Shown in pieces: positions 1-8,155 of a DNA stretch of 64,000 nt; the stretch's first letter is position 1; each line of letters begins with the position of its first letter. Location: contig DASSBG010000004.1 in assembly GCA_035699085.1 (NCBI GenBank), forward strand, positions 62,001 through 126,000, read 5' to 3'. This DNA comes from DASSBG01 sp035699085. GTDB taxonomy: Bacteria; Pseudomonadota; Gammaproteobacteria; Xanthomonadales; Rhodanobacteraceae. The notes beneath the pieces were generated by a model. That model was given only the letters and a program-made list of their open reading frames with translations, was not told where the DNA came from and searched no databases. A program made the position numbers and the translations under genes.

Positions 1-1034
1 AACCCGCGCCAGTCCCAGTTCTGTGCGATCAGCACGCCGAGCAGCAGCATCAGCAGTGTGCCCAGCAGCCGCTCCAGCGTGCTGCCGAAGCTGAGCGCGC
101 CATGGACCATCTTGCCGACGGCGCCCAACGGCGTCGGCTCGTCCTCGCCGCGCCAGGCCTCCGTACGCCACTCGGCCGGTGTCGCCGGCACGCTGCGGTC
201 GCTGCCAGCCTGGCCCTCGCGCGTGACGATCGCCATCTCGGTGCGGCGCAGGCCGAGCCCGGCCGCAAAAACCGCGACATAGCCAAGGGTCTGTGCGCCC
301 TGCGCCGCGGCGTAGGTCAGCAGCATCAGCGCCAGCATCAGCAGGTCGCCGGGCGCGCCGGCGCGGGTGGTGGTGCGCAGACGCACGATGGCATGCCCGG
401 CGATCCAGCCCATGGCATAGCCGATGGCGACGGCGCCCGGGACCGCCCACAGCACATGCAGCAGGAACCAGTGCGACACCGTCGCAGCGCCGAACCCGGC
501 GTGCAAGGTCGCCAGGCCCAGCAGCAGGAAGGGCAGGGCGGTGCCATCGTTGAAGCCGGCCTCGCCCGACAGCGCGACGTGCAGGTCGTCGCGGTCGGTG
601 GCGTCGTTGACCGCCACCTGGCTTGCCAGCACCGGGTCGGTCGGCGCCAACATGGCCGACAGCATCAGCGCCAGCGGCCAGCTCAGGCCCAGGAACAGGT
701 GCAGCGGGACCGTCAGCCCGGCGACCGTCAGCACCATCGCGATCGACGCCAGCCGTCCCGCCGGGCGCCACAGCGCGCTGGTGAACGGAATGCGCATCTT
801 CAGGCCGCCGATGAACAGCGACACGATCAGCGAGATCTCGGTCAGCCGCTCCAGCCAGTAGGCATCGTCGGGGAAATCGATCGACACCAGCCCCAGCACC
901 AGCGGGCCGGCGACGAAGCCGACGGCCATGTAGATCGCGTAGGTGGTGATCGGCAGGTGGCGCACCCAGCCGGAAACCAGCGAGATTGTCAGCAGCAGCG
1001 CGCCGAGCGCCGCCATCCAGGCGAGGAAGCTCAT
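1..1034 (-). CDS. Cation:proton antiporter (CPA1-type), 3' end outside window
   Basis: A membrane protein reads from an ATG at 1034 off the left edge, with 344 codons visible. It is strongly hydrophobic and has about nine or more predicted membrane spans. The motif APTDPVLAS, followed by a conserved GEAGFNDG stretch, is typical of the Na+/H+ exchanger (NhaP/CPA1) fold, where the paired acidic residues bind the cation. The likely role is exchange of Na+ or K+ for H+ across the inner membrane. Its ATG overlaps the TGA of a 30-codon reading frame with a strong ribosome site, so its translation may be coupled. The C-terminal domain lies beyond the window, so the exact subfamily cannot be fixed. 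Confidence 0.85.
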   Translation of the reverse strand, partial: MSFLAWMAALGALLLTISLVSGWVRHLPITTYAIYMAVGFVAGPLVLGLVSIDFPDDAYWLERLTEISLIVSLFIGGLKMRIPFTSALWRPAGRLASIAMVLTVAGLTVPLHLFLGLSWPLALMLSAMLAPTDPVLASQVAVNDATDRDDLHVALSGEAGFNDGTALPFLLLGLATLHAGFGAATVSHWFLLHVLWAVPGAVAIGYAMGWIAGHAIVRLRTTTRAGAPGDLLMLALMLLTYAAAQGAQTLGYVAVFAAGLGLRRTEMAIVTREGQAGSDRSVPATPAEWRTEAWRGEDEPTPLGAVGKMVHGALSFGSTLERLLGTLLMLLLGVLIAQNWDWRG

Positions 1035-1123
1035 GCGGCCCGCCCGGCCTGCCGGGGGGCGACGCGCCACCTCAACGTGGCCACCGCCTGCTTCGCCGCT
1101 GTCGCGTTCCGCTGCCGGGCCAT
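1031..1123 (-). CDS. Possible 30-codon leader ORF coupled to antiporter
   Basis: A 30-codon frame starts at ATG 1123, preceded on its strand by AGGAGGAG about 6 bases upstream. This is a far better ribosome site than the antiporter itself has. The frame ends in a TGA that overlaps the antiporter ATG (ATGA). The product would be a basic, Arg/Ala-rich peptide with no recognised family. It may be a coupling leader or a start artefact. I saw no homologue and give it low confidence. Confidence 0.3.
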   Translation of the reverse strand: MARQRNATAAKQAVATLRWRVAPRQAGRAA

Positions 1124-1260
1124 CCTTCGCTCCTCCTGCATCCTTCGCGGCGCCCGCCGGCATCGCCGGTCAGGCGATCGTGGCCGTGCCGGAGTACGGC
1201 GGCCAGTCAGGCTGGGCTTGCTAATTTCGTGGTGGGGCAATCCAGACGCGGAGACGATCA

Positions 1261-1449
1261 ATGCCAGCCAAGTCAAAAGCGCAACAGAAAGCGGCGGGTG
1301 CCGCCTTGTCGGCCAAGGAAGGTGAAACCAAGGTCGGCGAGCTGCGCGGCGCGTCAAAGTCGATGTACAAGTCGATGAGCAAGAAGGAGCTGCATGACAT
1401 GGCTTCGACCAAGCGCAAGGGCAAGCCGGAGCACAAGTCTGATTCCTGA
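1261..1449 (+). CDS. DUF3008 family small basic protein
   Basis: This is a 62-residue lysine-rich protein starting MPAKSKAQQKAAGAAL, the signature of the DUF3008 family found across proteobacteria. The rest (GELRGASKSMYKSMSKKELHDMA, written in two parts in the family model) is also typical. The function is unknown; the size and charge suggest a small cytoplasmic stress or nucleic-acid-associated protein, which is inference. The start is supported by GGAG 7 bases before the ATG. The next gene is convergent and separated by a GC-rich hairpin. Confidence 0.75.
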   Translation: MPAKSKAQQKAAGAALSAKEGETKVGELRGASKSMYKSMSKKELHDMASTKRKGKPEHKSDS

Positions 1450-1462
1450 GGTCGTGGGATGA

Positions 1463-1492
1463 CCGCGCGCCGGAGCAAATGCCGGCGCGCGG
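1463..1492. terminator. GC-rich hairpin between convergent genes
   Basis: A perfect 11-bp inverted repeat (1463-1473 pairing with 1482-1492) with an 8-base loop sits between the stop codons of two convergent genes. It has no clear T-run on either side. It is probably a bidirectional transcription barrier. Confidence 0.5.
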
Positions 1493-1499
1493 CCGCGGG

Positions 1500-1784
1500 T
1501 CAGCTGCGGTTGACGAGCTTGCAGAAGGTGCTGTCGCCGCCGCCGGATTTCTCCTGCTGGTAGAGCAGCGCCAGGTTCGCGCAGTCGAACTTGTCGAACC
1601 AGTCGTCCCAGCTGATCGTTTCAAGATCGTCCTTGCCTGCGCCGCCGGGGAAGTCGATGCGCAGGACCCCGGAGTCGTCGTCGGCGTTGGCGGTACCGCG
1701 TACCGTTGCGGGCTTGCCGTCGTGCTGCTCCACCCAGCGCCGGATTTCCTCGTGGTCGGTGGTGGTTTTGGAATGCGATGCCAT
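1500..1784 (-). CDS. Small conserved acidic protein of unknown function
   Basis: This is a 94-residue protein starting MASHSKTTTDHEEIRRWVE. The middle has conserved-looking ISWDDWFDKFD and LALLYQ segments, and the protein ends in KLVNRS. Small proteins of this type are common in Xanthomonadales and relatives and are often mislabelled in databases as a glucan branching enzyme. Nothing here resembles a glycosidase. I chose the ATG at 1784 because GGAGG lies 7 bases upstream; a longer frame from 1829 lacks such a site. The function is not known. Confidence 0.7.
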   Translation of the reverse strand: MASHSKTTTDHEEIRRWVEQHDGKPATVRGTANADDDSGVLRIDFPGGAGKDDLETISWDDWFDKFDCANLALLYQQEKSGGGDSTFCKLVNRS

Positions 1785-1921
1785 GGTTTCGCCTCCGCAT
1801 GTGGACTGATTGCTGCGCGTGCCGGGCACATCGGCTGCCGGCTGCTGCGTTGCGGGTTTTTTTACGCTGCGCCAGATGAACTGGTGCTGTGCCGGCCCGC
1901 TCTCGGTGGCTGAAGCGCTGC

Positions 1922-2785
<864 letters not shown>

Positions 2786-3180
2786 GGCGATCTCCTGATG
2801 GTCGATCCCTGCACCTTACAAACCCCTCGCCAGCCGCCCGATGAAGCGGCGTGCGGCGCCGTCGCCCGGTTCATGCTGCAGTTCGCCGGCCCGAGGTGCC
2901 GAGACAGGCAATGCGACCGCCCGGCGGCCCGAAGGCGCGTCGGTCGATCCTCAATCGCAAATCCACCGATCCCGGCGCACCCGCATTGACAGCCGCGGGG
3001 CCAGCGCAGACAATCGCCGCTTCGCTTGCGGTTCAGTACCCGGAATGTGTCCCTGCCGGTCGTCCATGCGCGCCACGCCACTGCGGTTGCGGCAGCCAAG
3101 GGATTGGAGGGGTGCGGCCCGCTGCGGCCGCCCCGCCTCGCCGCCGCGCAGCCTGCGGCGGCAGCCGGAGCCTTTCGCGA
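2786..3180. other. Intergenic region upstream of tRNA-Gln
   Basis: No credible gene lies in these 395 bases between the divergent SDR gene and tRNA-Gln. They hold the putative promoter at 2986-3014 and GC-rich sequence with several short inverted repeats. In many gammaproteobacteria lolB and ispE occupy this position upstream of tRNA/prs, but neither is present here. Confidence 0.5.
2986..3014 (+). promoter_or_regulatory. Putative sigma-70 promoter for tRNA-Gln/prs
   Basis: A perfect TTGACA box (2986-2991) is followed, after 17 bases, by GACAAT (3009-3014, four of six matches). Transcription would begin near 3021, about 160 bases before the tRNA. It is the only good match in the gap, but it is assigned by eye. 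Confidence 0.45.
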
Positions 3181-3256
3181 TGGGGCGTCGCCAAGTCGGT
3201 AAGGCACGGGGTTTTGATCCCCGCATTCGCAGGTTCGAGTCCTGCCGCCCCAGCCA
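3181..3256 (+). tRNA. tRNA-Gln (anticodon TTG)
   Basis: A 76-base cloverleaf starts TGGGGCG and pairs with CGCCCCA before the discriminator G and encoded CCA. The anticodon loop TTTTGAT carries TTG, which reads CAA glutamine codons. The D-arm and GGTTCGAGT T-arm are intact. It sits 21 bases ahead of prs, the usual place in this order, and is probably co-transcribed with it. Confidence 0.96.
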
Positions 3257-3277
3257 TCGCCACAGCGAGGAATGCCG

Positions 3278-4234
3278 ATGACCGCGCCCGGCCTGTTGCT
3301 GTTCACCGGAAATGCGCACCGCGCGCTGGCCGAGGAAATCGGCCATCGACTCGGGGTGCCGCTGGGCAAGGCCCTGGTTGGCCACTTCAGCGACGGCGAG
3401 GTGCAGGTCGAGATCGAGGAGAACGTGCGCGGCCAGGACGTGTTCCTGGTCCAGCCGACCTCGGCACCGGCCGCCGACCATCTGATGGAGTTGCTGGCGC
3501 TGGCCGATGCGCTGAAGCGTGCCTCGGCCGTCTCCGTGACCGCGGTGATGCCCTATTTCGGATACGCGCGCCAGGACCGCCGCCAGCGCTCCGAGCGGGT
3601 GCCGATCACCGCCAAGCTGGTGGCCAAGATGATCAGCGCTGCCGGCGTCGACCGCGTGCTGACCGTGGACTTGCATGCCGACCAGATCCAGGGTTTTTTC
3701 GATATCCCGGTCGACAACGTCTATGCCTCGCCGGTGCTGCTGGCCGACATCTGGCGCCACCAGGACCGCGACCACCTGATCGTGGTCAGCCCCGACGTCG
3801 GTGGCGTGCTGCGCGCGAGGGCCATCGCCAAGCGCCTCGACGACGCCGAGCTGGCGATCATCGACAAGCGCCGGCCGCGCGCGAATGAGGTGGCGGTGAT
3901 GAACATCATCGGTGACGTCCGCGGCCGCACCTGCGTGCTGGTGGACGACATCGTCGACACTGCCGGCACGCTCTGCGCGGCGGCCGCGGCGCTGAAGGAG
4001 AACGGCGCCCGCAAGGTTGTGGCGTACTGCGTGCATCCGGTGCTGTCCGGGACGGCCGTGGCGCGCGTTGATGGTTCCCAGCTCGACGAGCTGATCGTCA
4101 CCGACACCATTCCGCTGCGGCCGGAGGCCGAGGGCTGCCGCAAGATCCGGGTGCTGGCGGTAGCCGAGCTGCTGGCCGAGACCGTGCGGCGCATCGCCTT
4201 CCGCGAGTCGGTCAGTTCGCTCTACGTCGACTGA
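3278..4234 (+). CDS. prs: Ribose-phosphate pyrophosphokinase
   Basis: This enzyme makes PRPP from ribose 5-phosphate and ATP for nucleotide, His and Trp synthesis. The 318-residue protein has the family landmarks: FSDGEVQVEIEENVRG near residue 40, the flexible-loop ARQDRRQRSERVPITAK, the metal-binding DLHADQIQGFF and the PRPP-binding loop VLVDDIVDTAGTL near residue 220. I chose the ATG at 3278 because GAGGA lies 7 bases upstream; an in-frame ATG at 3272 is too close to that site. It follows tRNA-Gln directly and precedes rplY by 236 bases, where a separate promoter is seen. Confidence 0.95.
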   Translation: MTAPGLLLFTGNAHRALAEEIGHRLGVPLGKALVGHFSDGEVQVEIEENVRGQDVFLVQPTSAPAADHLMELLALADALKRASAVSVTAVMPYFGYARQDRRQRSERVPITAKLVAKMISAAGVDRVLTVDLHADQIQGFFDIPVDNVYASPVLLADIWRHQDRDHLIVVSPDVGGVLRARAIAKRLDDAELAIIDKRRPRANEVAVMNIIGDVRGRTCVLVDDIVDTAGTLCAAAAALKENGARKVVAYCVHPVLSGTAVARVDGSQLDELIVTDTIPLRPEAEGCRKIRVLAVAELLAETVRRIAFRESVSSLYVD

Positions 4235-4335
4235 GCCGGCCCCGCCGGCCGCGGCGGCCTGTTTGGCGGCAACGATGGGCCGCGGCGGCTGAAACCCGCC
4301 CCGTCCCCTGCTCCCAGTCCCTGCGCCCTGCTCCC

Positions 4336-4344
4336 TGCTATAAT
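4336..4344 (+). promoter_or_regulatory. Extended -10 promoter of rplY
   Basis: TGC followed directly by TATAAT (4339-4344) forms a perfect extended -10 element. No good -35 box is present, which is normal for this class. Transcription from about 4351 would give a leader of roughly 120 bases before rplY. Confidence 0.65.
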
Positions 4345-4350
4345 GCCCGG

Positions 4351-4470
4351 CTTTTCCCGCGCTTCGTCCGGCCGCCTCCGCGGCCGGCTGCGCACAACCC
4401 GACTTTCCTGGTCGCGGGAAAGTCAACCAGCCGCTGCGAGGCGGCCAATGCAACCAAGGGCAACAAGCTA
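4351..4470 (+). promoter_or_regulatory. Structured 5' leader of rplY
   Basis: Three hairpins lie in a row: 4368-4387 (8-bp stem, CTCC loop), 4401-4424 (8-bp stem, 8-base loop) and 4430-4445 (5-bp stem). Bases 4370-4376 can alternatively pair with 4440-4446 over 7 bp, which would disrupt the first and third hairpins. This suggests a leader able to switch fold ahead of the L25 start. It could serve ribosomal-protein autoregulation, but that is inference. Confidence 0.4.
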
Positions 4471-5142
4471 ATGGCAACCAGACACGAGATGACCGCGCAG
4501 CCGCGCAGCGACGAAGGCAAAGGTGCGAGCCGCCGCCTGCGTCGGGCCGGCATGGTCCCGGCCATCATTTACGGCGGGGCGGAAAAGCCGCAGTCGATCC
4601 AGTTCGAGCACGAGGCGGTGGTGCTTGCCGCGCGCAACGAGTGGTTCCTTTCCTCGATCCTCGATCTGTCGATCGGCGGCAAGAAGCAGAAGGTGTTGCT
4701 GCGTGACCTGCAGAAGCATCCGTTCAAGCAGCAGATCATGCACATGGATTTCCAGCGGGTCAGCGAGAACGAGGCAGTGCGCGTCAACGTGCCGCTGCAC
4801 TTCGTGAACCAGGAGGTCTCGCCGGCGCACAAGATGGCCGGCGTGGTGGTGTCGCACAACCTCACCGAGGTCGAGGTGTCCTGCCTGCCCAAGGACCTGC
4901 CGGAGCACATCGACGTCGACCTGGCCGAACTGAAGCAGGGCGACCTGGTGCACCTGTCGGACCTGGTGCTGCCGCCGGGCGTCGAGATCGCGCTGCTGAA
5001 GTTCGGCAAGGAATACGACCAGACGGTGGTGTCGGCCCACGCCATGCGCGAGGAAGTCGAGGAAACGCCGGAGGTGCCCGCCGAGGGCGCGGCCGCGCCG
5101 GAGGCTGGTGCGCCGGCAGCCGACGAAGGCGAGAAGAAGTAA
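4471..5142 (+). CDS. rplY: 50S ribosomal protein L25/general stress protein Ctc
   Basis: This is the 5S rRNA-binding protein L25 in its long, two-domain Ctc form: 223 residues, against about 94 in E. coli. The N-terminal domain has the conserved KGASRRLRRAGMVPAIIYGG, which contacts 5S rRNA. The C-terminal TL5-like domain runs to about residue 190 and is followed by an Ala/Glu/Pro-rich acidic tail ending EGEKK. The ribosome site is weak. It has its own extended -10 promoter and a structured leader, and pth follows about 90 bases downstream. Confidence 0.93.
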   Translation: MATRHEMTAQPRSDEGKGASRRLRRAGMVPAIIYGGAEKPQSIQFEHEAVVLAARNEWFLSSILDLSIGGKKQKVLLRDLQKHPFKQQIMHMDFQRVSENEAVRVNVPLHFVNQEVSPAHKMAGVVVSHNLTEVEVSCLPKDLPEHIDVDLAELKQGDLVHLSDLVLPPGVEIALLKFGKEYDQTVVSAHAMREEVEETPEVPAEGAAAPEAGAPAADEGEKK

Positions 5143-5232
5143 GCCGCTGCGCACGCGCCGCATCAGGAGGCTGGATGGTTTTACCGCCCGGGCTCCTGCG
5201 GCGCGGCGCGTTCGGCGTGCGTGGATGCTGCC

Positions 5233-5838
5233 GTGACGGATCTGCAACTCATCGTTGGGCTGGGCAATCCGGGCGCCGAATACCTGCGCACGCGGCACAA
5301 CGTCGGATTCTGGTTTGCCGATGCGCTGGCCCAGGCGGCAGGGGCGCGGTTCGCGGCCGCGCCCAAGCTTCACGGTGAGGCCTGCAAGCTGGAGGTGGCC
5401 GGCAAGCCGCTGTGGCTGCTCAAGCCAGCCACGTTCATGAACGAGAGCGGCCGCTCGGTCTCGGCGGCGCTGCGCTACTACAAGCTTGAACCGGCGCAGT
5501 GCCTCGTGGTCCATGACGACCTTGACCTGCCGCCGGGCACGGCGCGGCTGAAGTTCGACGGTGGCCACGGCGGCCAGAACGGCCTGCGCGACATCATCCG
5601 CCATGCCGGCAGCGGATTCCACCGGCTGCGCATCGGCATCGGGCATCCGGGTCACAGGGACCGCGTGCTGCCCTGGGTGCTGGGCAAGCCCTCGGCACAG
5701 GACGAGGAGGCCATGGTCGACGCCGTCCGCCGCTCGCTCGACGTGCTTCCGCTTGCCGTCGCCGGCGACCTCAACGAGGCGATGAAGAGGCTGCACACCG
5801 AAAGCCGGGACCCGGGACCCGGGACCCGGGACCCGTGA
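5233..5838 (+). CDS. pth: Peptidyl-tRNA hydrolase
   Basis: Pth cleaves peptidyl-tRNA released from stalled ribosomes and recycles the tRNA. Catalytic and binding residues are visible: IVGLGNPGAEY with the active-site His in TRHNVG, FMNESG, HDDLDLPPG and GGHGGQNGLRDI. I prefer the GTG at 5233 (MTDLQLIVGLGNPG), which matches the family N-terminus; a GTG at 5221 would add four residues. No strong ribosome site exists for either. The last dozen codons run through a GGGACCC heptamer array, so the tail ESRDPGPGTRDP is repeat-encoded and not part of the enzyme fold. Confidence 0.93.
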   Translation: MTDLQLIVGLGNPGAEYLRTRHNVGFWFADALAQAAGARFAAAPKLHGEACKLEVAGKPLWLLKPATFMNESGRSVSAALRYYKLEPAQCLVVHDDLDLPPGTARLKFDGGHGGQNGLRDIIRHAGSGFHRLRIGIGHPGHRDRVLPWVLGKPSAQDEEAMVDAVRRSLDVLPLAVAGDLNEAMKRLHTESRDPGPGTRDP

Positions 5839-5995
5839 AGGCAGGATCCGGAGCGCCGGAATTTCTGCGAGTTCCGACGCGAAGTAACGCGATAGCTTGG
5901 GCCCTCTTGCGCAGTTGTTGTGCGAAGTCTGACTCTGCGACGTAACTGCTTCCCGGGGTCCCGGGTCCCGGGTCCCGGTCCCGGTCCCGAGTCCC
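5807..5995. repeat. Inward-facing pair of heptamer arrays
   Basis: Four exact GGGACCC units (5807-5834) face an inverted array of GGGTCCC and shortened units (5956-5995) across a 121-base core. The left array codes the end of Pth and its stop lies just after it. The core begins GTGAAGGCAGGATCCGGAGC, a block shared in inverted orientation with the core of the next pair at 7217-7414. It fills the pth-ychF gap. Confidence 0.75.
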
Positions 5996-6059
5996 GGCCC
6001 AATCGAAACCCGGGTCCAAACCGAGTCCCGGTAGTAACCAGCCTCAGGAGTCCCCACCC

Positions 6060-7151
6060 ATGGGCATCAAATGCGGCATCGTGGGCTTGCCCAACGTTGG
6101 CAAGTCGACCCTGTTCAATGCGCTGACCAAGGCGGGCATCGCCGCGGCCAACTTCCCCTTCTGCACCATCGAGCCCAACGTCGGCGTGGTGCCGGTTCCG
6201 GACCAGCGGCTCGGCGTGCTGGCCGGCATCTGCAAGCCGCAGAAGGTGATCCCCGCGGCGGTCGAGTTCGTCGACATCGCCGGGCTGGTGGCCGGGGCCT
6301 CGAAAGGCGAGGGCCTGGGTAACAAGTTCCTGGCGCATATCCGCGAGGTCGATGCCATCGCCCACGTCGTGCGCTGTTTCGAGCATGGCGACATCGTGCA
6401 CGTGGCGGGCAGGATCGACCCGGTGGCCGACATCGAGACCATCGACACCGAGTTGGCGCTGGCCGATCTTGAATCGGTCGAGAAGGCACTGAACCGCGCC
6501 GAACGCGCGGCCAAGGCCAATGACAAGGACGCGTTGGCGCGCAAGCCGGTGTTGCAGAAGCTGGCGACGGCGCTGGGCGAGGGCCGCTCCGCGCGGAGCG
6601 CCGGGCTCGACGAGGAGGAGCGTGCGCTGGTGCGCGACCTGTTCCTGCTGACGCTGAAGCCGTTGATGTACATCGCCAACGTGCGCGAGGACGGCTTCGT
6701 CGACAACCCGCACCTGGATGCGGTACGCGCGCGCGCTGCGGCCGAGGGCGCCGAGGTGGTGCCGGTATGCGCCGCCATCGAGGAAGAGATGGCGCAGCTG
6801 GATGATGCCGATCGCGACGAGTTCCTCGCCGACCTCGGGCTGGAGGAGCCGGGCCTGGACCGGGTCATACGCGCCGCCTATACGCTGCTTGGCCTGGAAA
6901 CCTACTTCACCGCCGGCGAAAAGGAAGTGCGCGCCTGGACGGTGCGCAAGGGCTCGACCGCGCCGCAGGCGGCCGGCGTGATCCACAGCGACTTCGAGAA
7001 GGGCTTCATCCGCGCCGAGACCGTCAGCTACGACGACTTCGTCAAGTACCGGGGCGAATCCGGCGCCCGCGACGCCGGCCGCCTGCGCACCGAGGGCAAG
7101 TCGTACATCGTCCAGGAGGGCGACGTCCTGCATTTCCTTTTCAACGTCTGA
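6060..7151 (+). CDS. ychF: Redox-regulated ATPase YchF (OLA1 family)
   Basis: YchF is a TRAFAC-class P-loop protein that prefers ATP, binds ribosomes and modulates translation and the oxidative stress response. The 363-residue protein is full length. The P-loop is GLPNVGKSTLFNAL near the N-terminus, with switch FPFCTIEPNVGVV and a C-terminal TGS domain ending SYIVQEGDVLHFLFNV. GGAG precedes the ATG by about 10 bases. Proximity to pth is the conserved order in many proteobacteria. Heptamer repeats flank it on both sides, suggesting separate transcription from pth or a long spacer within the operon. Confidence 0.95.
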   Translation: MGIKCGIVGLPNVGKSTLFNALTKAGIAAANFPFCTIEPNVGVVPVPDQRLGVLAGICKPQKVIPAAVEFVDIAGLVAGASKGEGLGNKFLAHIREVDAIAHVVRCFEHGDIVHVAGRIDPVADIETIDTELALADLESVEKALNRAERAAKANDKDALARKPVLQKLATALGEGRSARSAGLDEEERALVRDLFLLTLKPLMYIANVREDGFVDNPHLDAVRARAAAEGAEVVPVCAAIEEEMAQLDDADRDEFLADLGLEEPGLDRVIRAAYTLLGLETYFTAGEKEVRAWTVRKGSTAPQAAGVIHSDFEKGFIRAETVSYDDFVKYRGESGARDAGRLRTEGKSYIVQEGDVLHFLFNV

Positions 7152-7158
7152 AGGGCCG

Positions 7159-7414
7159 GGAATGGGGAATGGGGAATGGGGCGCCGCCGCGGCGGACGCG
7201 GCGATGCCGAGAGTCGGTGACCCGTGACCCTGACCCGTGACCCGTGACCCGTGACCCGTGACCCGCAAAGCGGTGGTCGCGAGCTTGAGCTGCGCAAAGC
7301 AGCCCCAGGATTTCCCGGCATCGCGTCGTTTTGCGCAAGTAAGCCCGGACACACCAACGCTCCGGATTTTGCCTCTACGGGGTCCCGGGTCCCCGGTCCC
7401 GGGTCCCGGGTCGC
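7159..7414. repeat. Heptamer arrays downstream of ychF
   Basis: Three GGGAATG units (7159-7179) are followed by seven GTGACCC-type units (7217-7264, one shortened). An inverted array of five GGGTCCC-type units follows at 7380-7414. The 115-base core between the last two, read on the minus strand, starts with GTAGAGGCAAAATCCGGAGC and carries ACGCGAT and TTGCGCAG blocks that match the core at 5835-5955. No gene lies in the gap from 7152 to 7451. Confidence 0.75.
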
Positions 7415-7451
7415 CTGACCCGCACAATCACGAATCCCGGCGCTACCGGCG

Positions 7452-8042
7452 CTACCGGCGCCTGCGCGGGAGGTGGTGCCGCAGGAACTCCATCTGGTCG
7501 GCGAGAATGTTGCGGTTGGAGAGGATCAGGTGCTCGACCCAGCTCGGCCGGTAGGGCACGGCCAGCAGCGGCATGTTGGCCTGCTGCGGCGTGCGGTTGC
7601 TCTTGCGGATGTTGCAGGCGATGCAGGCGGTGACGACGTTTTCCCAGCAGTCCGCGCCGCGTCGGGAGAGCGGCAACACGTGGTCGCGGGTCAGCTGGCC
7701 GCGCGGAAAGTGGTCGCCGCAGTACATGCACAGGTGGCGGTCGCGGGCGAACAGCGCGGCGTTGGTCAGCGCCGGCGCCGGGTCGATCAGGCGGTCATGG
7801 CAATGACCGGTGCTGGCAACGATCGGGTGCAGGCGGATCACGCTTTGGCGGCCGTCGTCGCGCTGATGGCCGCCGTGGACCGTCAGGCAGGGATCGCCGA
7901 GCGTCCAGGCCACCGCCTCGCGTACGTAGAGGCAGACGGCATCCTGCCAGCTGATCCAGTCAAGGATGCGGCCGGTGACGTCCAGCGACAGGACGCGGGT
8001 GGCTTCCAGATCGTTCAGCGTTTGCGGTATTCGGGCGAGCAT
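7452..8042 (-). CDS. HNH endonuclease family protein
   Basis: This is a 196-residue protein with a C-terminal HNH motif: a CMYC zinc pair, then LTRDHVLPLSRRGAD with the catalytic His, the WENVVTACIACN segment with the second Cys pair, and NRTP. Such stand-alone HNH proteins resemble McrA-like nucleases, but the biological target is unknown. I chose the ATG at 8042 because GGGAG lies 5 bases upstream; the ATG at 8054 adds four residues and lacks such a site. The tail is very basic (LPRRRR). No methylase or restriction partner lies nearby. Confidence 0.8.
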   Translation of the reverse strand: MLARIPQTLNDLEATRVLSLDVTGRILDWISWQDAVCLYVREAVAWTLGDPCLTVHGGHQRDDGRQSVIRLHPIVASTGHCHDRLIDPAPALTNAALFARDRHLCMYCGDHFPRGQLTRDHVLPLSRRGADCWENVVTACIACNIRKSNRTPQQANMPLLAVPYRPSWVEHLILSNRNILADQMEFLRHHLPRRRR

Positions 8043-8155
8043 GCGAACTCCCATGCCGCGCCGCCTGTGACGGTGCGGTTGGCAATGTCCGCGCCAGCAT
8101 AGCGCAATCGCGCGGCGCAGCGGAAGCTGGCACCGCGCGTGTCATCGTGCCCGTC

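Noticed and set aside
102..1325. Plus-strand 407-codon frame
   Set aside because: It is a composition shadow of the antiporter, Gln/Arg-rich with no domain.
3033..3263. Minus-strand frame starting MAMAGAAGLEPANAGIKTPC
   Set aside because: It is antisense to tRNA-Gln; such peptides are a well-known artefact of tRNA sequence.
5175..5378. ATG at 5175 with a good AGGAGG site as a Pth start
   Set aside because: It is in a different frame from Pth and the peptide has no protein-like features.
7452..8042. HNH protein as part of a restriction-modification system
   Set aside because: No DNA methyltransferase or specificity gene is nearby.
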